Assembly (NCBI GenBank): GCA_018812395.1
Contig: JAHJDS010000483.1
Location: 1-5,801 of the forward strand
DNA length: 5,801 bases
Reading direction: 5' to 3'
Source: Pseudomonadota bacterium
Lineage (GTDB): Bacteria > Desulfobacterota > Desulfarculia > Desulfarculales > JAHJDS01
Shown: positions 1 to 5,182 of the stretch, in pieces
Numbering within the stretch: position 1 is the first letter of the stretch
Layout of the letters: each line of letters starts with the position of its first letter
Made by a program: the position numbers and the translations under genes
Notes under the pieces: generated by a model
What the model saw: only the letters and a program-made list of their open reading frames with translations
Told to the model about the DNA's origin: nothing
Database searches by the model: none

Positions 1-59
1 CGCTCCACGACGAGGGCTTGATGGAGGGGGAAGAGGTCGAGGTGTACCCCTTCGAGTGA
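1..59 (+). CDS. C-terminal end of a probable MoeA-type molybdopterin molybdenumtransferase (5' end outside window)
   Basis: Reading from base 3, the frame gives 18 residues, LHDEGLMEGEEVEVYPFE, then a TGA at 57-59. The pattern of a short turn, 'GL..GEEVEVY.F' and then the stop resembles the end of MoeA domain IV, where a 'G-E-x-V-E-V' strand closes the protein. It lies 7 bases ahead of the next MoeA-family gene on the same strand, so the two are probably co-transcribed. If the reading is right, the locus carries a third MoeA paralogue. Only 18 residues are visible, so the family call rests on a weak motif plus context; another protein with a similar beta-strand ending cannot be excluded. That a coding region ends here is much surer than its identity. 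Confidence 0.5.
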   Translation, partial: LHDEGLMEGEEVEVYPFE

Positions 60-66
60 GAAGGCC

Positions 67-2022
67 ATGACCAAACCGATTCATCAGCGGCACGTCTATC
101 TCAAGATGAAGGACCGGGCCGAGGCGCTCGACCTTTTCCTGTCGCGCTTCGACCTGGGAGGCGTCCTGGCCGAAGAAAGCGTCCCCACCGAAACCGCCCT
201 GGACCGGGTGACGGCCGAACCGATCTTCGCCCGGGCCTCGTCGCCGTCGTTCCACTGCGCGGCCATGGACGGGTACGCCGTCCTGGCCCGCCGAACCTAC
301 GGCGCCCATCCGGACCGGCCGGTGAGACTGGAGATCGGCCGAGAGGCCGTGCCGATCAACACCGGTCAACTCCTGCCGCCCGACGCCGACAGCGTGGTCA
401 TGATCGAGAACGTGGTCGCCGACGGCCGGGAGGCGATTCTCGTCGAGAAGCCGGCCCCTCCCTGGCAGCACGTGCGCAAGGTGGGCGAGGACCTGGTGAA
501 AAGCGAACTGATCCTGCCCTCGAACCACCTGATCGGTCCCTATGACGTCGGGGCGCTGATCGCCGGCGGCGTTTTCCACGTCCCGGTCAAGGCCCGGCCG
601 CGGGTGACGATCATCCCCACCGGCTCGGAACTGATCACCCCCGAGCGGGCCAGAGCTCAAAAGCCCCAGCCGGGCCAGATCGTCGAGTTCAACGGCCGGA
701 TCCTGGCCGGCCTGGTCGCCCGGGCCGGCGCCGCTCCCCTGGTTCACGAGCCGGTGCCCGATGATTACGAGACGATTTTAACGGTCCTGGGCCGGGCCGC
801 GGCCGGCCCGGCGGACGTGGTGATCGTCAACGCCGGGGCCTCGGCCGGGAGCCGGGACTACACCGCCGCAGCCGTGGCCGAACTGGGGGAGGTCCTGGTC
901 CACGGCGTGACGATCATGCCCGGCAAGCCGACCGTCCTGGGGACCATCGGCGGTAAGCCGGTGATCGGTCTGCCGGGCTATCCGGTCTCGGCGGTGGCGG
1001 CCTTCGAGTCGTTCGTCCTGCCGCTGCTCTGCGGCCTGCTGGGCGTAGCCGTCCCCCAGCGGCCCCGGCTCGAGGTCGTCCCGGTGCAACCGCTGCCGTC
1101 TAAGCTGGGACTCGAGGAACTGATCCGGGTCAAGCTGGGCCGCGTCGGGGCGCGGGTGGTGGCCGTGCCCCTCAAGCGGGGAGCCGGGACCATCACCAGC
1201 CTGACCCGGGCCGACGGCATCGTCCGGGTACCGCTCATGTCCGAGGGTCTCGAGGCCGACGCGCCCGTGGCGGCCGAACTCCTCGTCCGCCCCGAGGAGA
1301 TCGAAGGGACCATCGTCTGCGTCGGCAGCCACGACAACACCCTCGATGTGCTGGCCGATCTGGTCCACCGCCACGATCCCGAGCTCTATTTGTCCTCCGG
1401 TCACGTCGGCTCTCTGGGGGGCCTGATGGCCGTCAAGCGGGGACAGGCCCATTTGTGCGGCACCCACCTGCTGGACCCGGCCACGGGCGATTACAACTTT
1501 TCGTACCTGGAGCGGTATCTGGCCGACGTGCCGCTCTACCTGGTCAACCTGGTGTTCCGGGACCAGGGGTTCATCGTCCCGCCGGGCAACCCCAAGGGCA
1601 TCACCGGCGTCGAGGATCTGGCCCGCGACGACGTGACCCTGATCAACCGCCAGCCCGGGGCCGGGACCCGCATCCTCCTGGACCACTGCCTGGCCCAGGC
1701 CGGACTGTCGGCCGCCGGAGTGAACGGTTACGATCAGGTGGAATACACCCACATGGCCGTGGCCGTGGCCGTGCTCACGGCCCGGGCCGACGTGGGGGTG
1801 GGCATCCTGGCCGCGGCCCGGGCCCTGGAGCTGGACTTCGTCCCCCTGATCCAAGAACGATACGACCTGGTGATCCCGGCCGAGTTCTGGGAACTGGCCA
1901 AGCTCCGGACGCTGCTGAACGTCATCGGATCGGACGAGTTCAAGCGGGCGGTGGTCGCCCTGGGCGGCTACGGGGTGGACCAGACCGGCCGGGTCCTCCT
2001 CGACCCGTCCGGCCGCCGGTGA
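67..2022 (+). CDS. MoeA molybdopterin molybdenumtransferase fused to a C-terminal periplasmic-binding-like (PBP) domain
   Basis: This 651-residue protein has two parts. Residues about 13-410 are a MoeA: AAMDGYAV (65-72), the NTGQLLPPDADSVVM-IEN strand (98-115), PRVTIIPTGSELITP (178-192), NAGASAGSRDY (255-265), MPGKP (284-288) and GLPGYPVS (301-308), followed by domain IV. MoeA uses adenylylated molybdopterin and molybdate to make Mo-cofactor. Residues about 414-645 match the PBP-like domain related to LysR or ModA-type ligand-binding domains: VGSHDNTLDVLADL (419-432), GHVGSLGGLMAVKRG (445-459), GTHLLD..TGDYN (465-477), NRQPGAGTRILLDH (527-540), and EYTHMAVAVAV..ADVGVGI (559-580). A usual MoeA is about 400 residues, so this is a genuine fusion. 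The extra domain may sense or deliver an oxyanion or cofactor intermediate (inference). No signal peptide is seen; it should be cytoplasmic. The ATG at 67 has GAGAAGG only 2 bases upstream, so spacing is tight, but the N-terminus fits. fdhD follows after 6 bases. Confidence 0.93.
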   Translation: MTKPIHQRHVYLKMKDRAEALDLFLSRFDLGGVLAEESVPTETALDRVTAEPIFARASSPSFHCAAMDGYAVLARRTYGAHPDRPVRLEIGREAVPINTGQLLPPDADSVVMIENVVADGREAILVEKPAPPWQHVRKVGEDLVKSELILPSNHLIGPYDVGALIAGGVFHVPVKARPRVTIIPTGSELITPERARAQKPQPGQIVEFNGRILAGLVARAGAAPLVHEPVPDDYETILTVLGRAAAGPADVVIVNAGASAGSRDYTAAAVAELGEVLVHGVTIMPGKPTVLGTIGGKPVIGLPGYPVSAVAAFESFVLPLLCGLLGVAVPQRPRLEVVPVQPLPSKLGLEELIRVKLGRVGARVVAVPLKRGAGTITSLTRADGIVRVPLMSEGLEADAPVAAELLVRPEEIEGTIVCVGSHDNTLDVLADLVHRHDPELYLSSGHVGSLGGLMAVKRGQAHLCGTHLLDPATGDYNFSYLERYLADVPLYLVNLVFRDQGFIVPPGNPKGITGVEDLARDDVTLINRQPGAGTRILLDHCLAQAGLSAAGVNGYDQVEYTHMAVAVAVLTARADVGVGILAAARALELDFVPLIQERYDLVIPAEFWELAKLRTLLNVIGSDEFKRAVVALGGYGVDQTGRVLLDPSGRR

Positions 2023-2028
2023 GGTGAC

Positions 2029-2847
2029 ATGGAACCGATCGTCGAGTTCGGGCCGGTGTTGCGGCTCGATGGGGAACAGATCGAGGTGGCGCCGGACATG
2101 GTGGTCGCCGAGCGACCCCTGACGGTGGTCGTGAACGGCCGGCCGGTCCAGACCCTGATGAGTTCTCCGGGCCGGGAGCGCGAACTGGCCGCCGGGTTCT
2201 GCCTGACCCAGGGCATCGCCCCGATCGGGGCGCAACTGACGTCCGGCCCCTTCCGGGAGGACCGGGTCGAGGTGGTCATCGCCCCGGCGCCGTCGGCCGA
2301 GAGTCTGACCGCCCCCGACTTCAAGAGCGCCTCGGGGGTGTCCTATCCCGACCCGGACGATGAGTCGCTCGCGGTTCACGCCCGCCGCCTGGCCGAGTCC
2401 CTGGTCCGGGTGGAACTGACGACCCTGGCCGAGATGACCGGCGGCATGACCCGGCGGCAATCCCATTTCTCGGCCACGGGCGGGACCCACGCCGCGGCCG
2501 TGGCCGACCCGGGCGGACGCCTGCTGGTCATGGCCGAGGACGTGGGGCGGCACAACGCCTTGGACAAGGCCGTGGGGGCGGCCGTCCTGAAGGGGTTGGA
2601 TTTGTCCGACAAGGTCCTGGTCCTGTCGGGACGGACCAGCGTCGAGATGATGCTCAAGGCCGGCCGGGCCGGGGTGGCCTGCGTGGTCTCGGTCTCGGCC
2701 CCGACCCGACTGGCCCTGGAGATGGCCCGGCGTCTGGGCATGACCTACGCCGGATTCGCCCGGCCGGGCCGGGTCAACGTCTACACCGGATTCGAGCGGG
2801 TCTTCCATCAGGACCGGCCCCTGACGGATTGGGTCGAGGGACGATAA
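2029..2847 (+). CDS. fdhD: FdhD-family formate dehydrogenase accessory sulfurtransferase, lacking the CxxC loop
   Basis: In characterised relatives, FdhD takes sulfur from the cysteine desulfurase IscS and passes it to the bis-MGD cofactor of formate dehydrogenase, in the cytoplasm. The 272-residue length is normal. Family motifs seen are ERPLTVVVNG (28-37), TLMSSPGRERELAAGF (42-57), HFSATGGTHAAAV (146-158), AEDVGRHNALDK.VGA (169-184), LSGRTSVEMMLKA (199-211), APTRLALEMA (224-233) and GFARPGRVNVYTG (242-254). The catalytic loop is odd: where the family usually has C-G-V-C (Cys121 is essential in E. coli), this protein reads S102-G-V-S105. Its only cysteines are C58 and C218, both in unrelated core positions. 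The rest is well conserved, so this is not an obvious pseudogene; it may have a changed mechanism or act as a cofactor-binding chaperone. It starts 6 bases after the MoeA-PBP stop with GAGG close upstream, in the same operon. It converges on the FmdE-family gene, with 45 bases between stops. Confidence 0.93.
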   Translation: MEPIVEFGPVLRLDGEQIEVAPDMVVAERPLTVVVNGRPVQTLMSSPGRERELAAGFCLTQGIAPIGAQLTSGPFREDRVEVVIAPAPSAESLTAPDFKSASGVSYPDPDDESLAVHARRLAESLVRVELTTLAEMTGGMTRRQSHFSATGGTHAAAVADPGGRLLVMAEDVGRHNALDKAVGAAVLKGLDLSDKVLVLSGRTSVEMMLKAGRAGVACVVSVSAPTRLALEMARRLGMTYAGFARPGRVNVYTGFERVFHQDRPLTDWVEGR

Positions 2848-2892
2848 GTCGCGGCCGGCCCGGACCGAAACCGCCTCACCCCCGGACCGCGG

Positions 2893-3465
2893 TCAGACGT
2901 AGTAGGCCTCGCCCTGGCAGGCCGGGCAGGTCGGGCCCAGCCGCAAGGCGTATGACTCGCCGCATTTTGGGCAGCGCCCGGTGGGCACCCGGCTTGATTC
3001 CTTGAGGGCCCGGTGGAGCCGGACCGGCCGCCAGGCGAGGATCGCCCGGCCGGCGGCGATTATCTCCGGGGCCAGTTGGTCGAAGGCCGGCTTGTCACCG
3101 CCCCGGGGCGAGCGCTCGAACCAGCGGCGGATCAGCGGATAGTTCCCCACGGCGTCCGGGTCGAGGGCGACCCGCACCCCGGCCAGGGACTGGCGGTCAT
3201 AGGCGGTCAGGGCGAACTTGCCCCAGTCCAGGACCTGGAGGAAGCCGTTGCCGATGGTGCAGGGGGTCAGGAGTTGAACCGCGTCGGGCAGGCAGACCAC
3301 CGTCTCGGTGACCACGTTGACGTAGGGGCACGATCCCAACTCCCCCAGCGCGGTGTCGATCATCAGACCGCCCACCAGGATCCCCGGGGAGCGGGCGCCG
3401 TGGAACTCCTCCATCCGGATGAAAAAGTCCTCCGGGCTCAGGCCGCAGATGTCGCCCTGGCTCAC
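2893..3465 (-). CDS. FmdE-family protein with C-terminal treble-clef zinc finger
   Basis: The 190-residue product belongs to the family named after formylmethanofuran dehydrogenase subunit E. The core is residues about 8-100: LSPEDFFIRMEEFHG (9-23), SPGILVGG (26-33), CLPDAVQLLTPCTIGNG (58-74) and LDWGKFALTAYDR (79-91), typical FmdE core motifs that include conserved C58 and C69. A C-terminal CPKC (165-168) and CPAC (180-183) pair forms a four-cysteine zinc finger, an add-on described structurally for some family members. Many members read HGHxCPG; here it is HGARSPG, so H22 is kept but the next His and the Cys are not. Free-standing bacterial copies have no established reaction; an association with Mo/W enzymes is suggested by the family name and these neighbours. 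The frame stays open upstream to 3693, but that part overlaps the small gene and is compositionally unlike protein. The GTG at 3465-3463, with GAGG 9 bases before it, places the family N-terminus correctly. Confidence 0.9.
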   Translation of the reverse strand: MSQGDICGLSPEDFFIRMEEFHGARSPGILVGGLMIDTALGELGSCPYVNVVTETVVCLPDAVQLLTPCTIGNGFLQVLDWGKFALTAYDRQSLAGVRVALDPDAVGNYPLIRRWFERSPRGGDKPAFDQLAPEIIAAGRAILAWRPVRLHRALKESSRVPTGRCPKCGESYALRLGPTCPACQGEAYYV

Positions 3466-3474
3466 GTTCGGCCG

Positions 3475-3478
3475 CCTC
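3475..3478 (-). promoter_or_regulatory. Ribosome binding site deciding the GTG start of the FmdE-family gene
   Basis: On the - strand, the stop of the 60-residue gene (TGA, 3479-3477) overlaps a GAGG element. Nine bases separate GAGG from the GTG at 3465-3463. This supports GTG initiation and close translational linkage of the two genes, with 11 bases between them. Confidence 0.6.
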
Positions 3479-3659
3479 AGAAGCAACCGAGCTGGCAGTC
3501 CCGGATCTTGATCCCCAGCTCGTCGAGCAACCGGGCCATGGCCCGGGAGTTCACCCCTTCCCGCCGGGCCAGGTCCAGGGCCACCGGGCAGGCAATGTGG
3601 TTGTCCTCGGCCCGTTCGACCAGGGCCTGTTTCAGCCGGTCTTCGGCGGTGTCGGCCAT
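3477..3659 (-). CDS. Conserved-looking 60-residue protein, HTH-like, with C-terminal CQLGCF motif
   Basis: The 60-residue product begins with a polar helix-like stretch (2-20), then has IACPVALDLARREG (22-35), a turn around VNSRA (36-40), a second helix AMARLLDELGI (40-50) and ends KIRDCQLGCF (51-60). Two short helices joined by a turn resemble a helix-turn-helix unit, but no defined regulator family can be named. Cysteines are C24, C55 and C59; the C-x3-C at the extreme C-terminus plus C24 could bind a metal or form a redox switch (inference). From memory, similar small proteins ending in 'LGIKI..CQLGCF' occur in anaerobes; I cannot verify this here. The ATG at 3659 has a strong GAGGAGG site 7 bases upstream, and translation is linked to the FmdE-family gene 11 bases downstream. 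The gene is read divergently from the right-hand moeA. Plausible roles are a local Mo/W- or redox-responsive regulator, or an FmdE partner. Confidence 0.82.
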   Translation of the reverse strand: MADTAEDRLKQALVERAEDNHIACPVALDLARREGVNSRAMARLLDELGIKIRDCQLGCF

Positions 3660-3666
3660 GATGATT

Positions 3667-3673
3667 CCTCCTC
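3667..3673 (-). promoter_or_regulatory. Strong Shine-Dalgarno site of the 60-residue gene
   Basis: CCTCCTC on the + strand reads GAGGAGG on the - strand, 7 bases before the ATG at 3659. It is the best ribosome binding site in the window, which argues that this very small gene is really translated. Confidence 0.8.
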
Positions 3674-3685
3674 GTGGGCCAGCAA

Positions 3686-3713
3686 GTTATCACGATCCTT
3701 GGGAACCGGTCAA
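3686..3713 (-). promoter_or_regulatory. Putative sigma70-type promoter for the small-protein/FmdE operon
   Basis: Read on the - strand, TTGACC (3713-3708, five of six matches to the -35 consensus) is followed after 16 bases by GATAAC (3691-3686, four of six matches to the -10). Transcription would begin near 3679, leaving a leader of about 20 bases with the Shine-Dalgarno site. A short inverted repeat, ATC-AC-GAT (3689-3696), overlaps the -10 and could be an operator half-site, but it is too short to assert. No comparable + strand promoter is evident for the moeA at 3732. Confidence 0.45.
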
Positions 3714-3720
3714 GCCGGGT

Positions 3721-3726
3721 AGGCGG
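3721..3726 (+). promoter_or_regulatory. Ribosome binding site supporting the GTG start of the right-hand moeA
   Basis: AGGCGG lies 5 bases before the GTG at 3732. It is a moderate match to the Shine-Dalgarno sequence. It supports the GTG, which also gives the expected MoeA N-terminal length. Confidence 0.45.
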
Positions 3727-3731
3727 CGGCC

Positions 3732-4970
3732 GTGAAACGCACGACCATTGGTTTTAATGAGGCCCTGGCCTTGATCGCCGAGCACGTCCGTCCGCTGCCG
3801 GCCCGGGAGATGGACCTGACGGCGGCGGCGGACCACGTGGCGGCCGAGCGGGTGGCGGCCCGGGTGGACAGCCCCTCGGTGGACGCGGCGGCCAAGGACG
3901 GTTTCGCCGTTCTGTCCGCCGACGTGGCCGGGGCGACCGAGGACCGCCCGGTCCGGCTGAGACGGCTGGGCTCGGTCTTTGCCGGGGAGACGACCGAGGG
4001 CCGCCTGTCCCCCGGCGGCTGCATCCAGGTGACCACCGGCGCGCCCCTGCCGGCCGGGGCCGAGGCGGTGCTGGCCGTCGAGTTCACCCGGGACGAGGGC
4101 GACACCGTGGTCTGCCTGACCGACGCCGCCCCGGGTCGAAACGTGGTGCCCCGGGGGCAGGACGTTTGTCAGGGGCAGGTGGTGGTCGAGCCGGGCCGGC
4201 CCCTGTCGCCCGGGGTGCTGGGTCTGGCCGCAGCGGCGGGCCGCTCCATGGTCCGGGTCCATCCCCGCCCCCGGGTGGCCTTGCTGGCCAGCGGGACCGA
4301 GGTCGTCGCCCCGGGACGGGCCCTGCCGCCGGGCGGCGTCTACGCCAGCAACCTGGTGACCCTGACCGCCTGGCTGGACCGGCATCGCCTGGCGACCCGA
4401 GGCCGGGTGGTGGGCGACGTGCGCCAAGAACTGCGAGGCGCCATGAGCGACCTCCTGGCTCAGGCCGACGCCTTGCTCACCAGCGGCGGGGCCTGGCTGA
4501 GCCGGCGCGACCTGGTCCTGGACGCGCTGGCGGACCTGGGCTGGCACAAGGTCTTCCATCGGGTCCGCCTGGGACCGGGCAAGGGAGTGGGGTTCGGCCT
4601 GTGGGAGGGTAAACCCGTCTTTTGTCTGCCCGGCGGGCCGCCGTCCAACGAAACGGCCTTCCTGCTTCTGGCCCTACCGGGTCTGTTGCGCCTGGCCGGT
4701 TTTCCGGCCCCGGGATTTCCAGTGGCGCGGGCCAGGCTGGCCGAGGGTGTCCAGGGAACGCCAGGGTGGACCCGGGTGATTCGCGGCCGCCTCGAAGGCG
4801 GTCCGGAAGGCCTCGACTTCAGTCCGATCACGGCCCCCAGCCGTCTGACGACGCTCGCCCTGGCCCAAGGCCTCCTGGTGCTGCCGGAGGACACGCCGGC
4901 CTGGCCGGTCGGCCGGGAGGTGGACGTGCTCGCCCTGACCACCGCCTGGGGGTCGTCCCGTCCGGATTGA
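3732..4970 (+). CDS. Divergent MoeA-family molybdopterin molybdenumtransferase
   Basis: At 412 residues this has normal MoeA length and all the domains. Visible motifs are FNEALALIAEHVRPL (8-22), AAKDGFAV (53-60), CIQVTTGAPLPAGAEAVL (97-114), PRVALLASGTEVVAPG (180-195), SGGAWLSRRDLV (251-262), GPGKGVGFG (281-289), FCLPGGPPSNETAF (297-310), and domain IV from about 326. MoeA inserts molybdate into adenylylated molybdopterin in the cytoplasm. Compared with the usual signatures SGGxSxGxxD, PGKP and PGNPVS, this copy reads SGGAWLSRRD, PGKG and PGGPPS. The aspartate (D260) and PGK lysine (K284) remain. The surrounding residues have changed together while the fold motifs stay intact, which suggests a functional subfamily rather than decay; tungsten preference or a specialised client enzyme is possible but unproven. 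The start is GTG. The gene is read divergently from the small-protein/FmdE pair across 72 bases, which suggests shared control. Confidence 0.9.
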   Translation: MKRTTIGFNEALALIAEHVRPLPAREMDLTAAADHVAAERVAARVDSPSVDAAAKDGFAVLSADVAGATEDRPVRLRRLGSVFAGETTEGRLSPGGCIQVTTGAPLPAGAEAVLAVEFTRDEGDTVVCLTDAAPGRNVVPRGQDVCQGQVVVEPGRPLSPGVLGLAAAAGRSMVRVHPRPRVALLASGTEVVAPGRALPPGGVYASNLVTLTAWLDRHRLATRGRVVGDVRQELRGAMSDLLAQADALLTSGGAWLSRRDLVLDALADLGWHKVFHRVRLGPGKGVGFGLWEGKPVFCLPGGPPSNETAFLLLALPGLLRLAGFPAPGFPVARARLAEGVQGTPGWTRVIRGRLEGGPEGLDFSPITAPSRLTTLALAQGLLVLPEDTPAWPVGREVDVLALTTAWGSSRPD

Positions 4971-4980
4971 CCCCAAGGGC

Positions 4981-5017
4981 AAAAAAAGGGGTTGAGTCGT
5001 GTGATTGACTCAACCCC
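4981..5017 (-). terminator. Intrinsic terminator reading leftward (second of two)
   Basis: GGGGTTGAGTC (4988-4998) and GACTCAACCCC (5007-5017) form a perfect 11-bp stem with an 8-base loop. On the - strand the stem is followed directly by seven T (the A run at 4981-4987), the classic rho-independent layout for a leftward transcript. On the + strand there is no T run after the stem, so it would be at most a weak terminator for the moeA ending 17 bases before it. Confidence 0.85.
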
Positions 5018-5038
5018 CGATTAGTGTACGGTCCCGGT

Positions 5039-5070
5039 AAAAAAAAGGGGTGTCGGTGGGCTGACTCCCC
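5039..5070 (-). terminator. Intrinsic terminator reading leftward (first of two)
   Basis: GGGGTGTC (5047-5054) pairs with GACTCCCC (5063-5070) around an 8-base loop, with one T-T mismatch. On the - strand it is followed by eight T (A run 5039-5046). It is the first stop met by transcripts leaving the gene at 5183, about 110 bases past its stop codon, and resembles the terminator at 4981-5017. Confidence 0.7.
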
Positions 5071-5182
5071 CATGACGCCGCCCATACAAATCCACGTCCC
5101 GCCGCCACGGGGCGCTCGGTCGATGTTCCGGGTTCCGTCCGGACACGTGGTCGAGGGTCGGTGGGCGTTCGGCCCCGGGGCG

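Noticed and set aside
778..2808. A 676-residue open frame antisense to the MoeA-PBP and fdhD genes
   Set aside because: It is rich in G, P, H, R, D and Q with no recognisable motif, and lies opposite two well-conserved genes. Long antisense frames are expected in GC-rich coding DNA with biased third positions.
2885..2894. Perfect 10-bp palindrome GACCGCGGTC at the end of the FmdE-family gene, considered as a shared terminator or operator between convergent genes
   Set aside because: It is short, has no loop and no T run on either strand, and overlaps the stop codon; chance is likely in GC-rich DNA.
3466..3693. N-terminal extension of the FmdE-family frame up to an ATG at 3693
   Set aside because: The extra 76 residues are low-complexity and rich in G, R and P, and overlap the 60-residue gene in another frame. 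The FmdE family N-terminus begins near the GTG at 3465, which has its own ribosome binding site.
3660..3731. Moco riboswitch or ModE-type operator ahead of the divergent cofactor genes
   Set aside because: Seventy-two bases is too short for a Moco riboswitch in either direction, and no long TATA-rich inverted repeat of ModE type is present.
3690..4559. Long open frame antisense to the right-hand moeA (and a + strand frame at 4166-4612)
   Set aside because: Their composition is typical of shadow frames, no motif is seen, and the real moeA covers them with conserved signatures.
5095..5114. Small hairpin CGTCCCG/CGGGGCG with a 6-base loop in the 3' region of the SGNH-like gene
   Set aside because: The stem is only 7 bp with a wobble pair and there is no T run on either strand. 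Such hairpins are common by chance in GC-rich spacer DNA.
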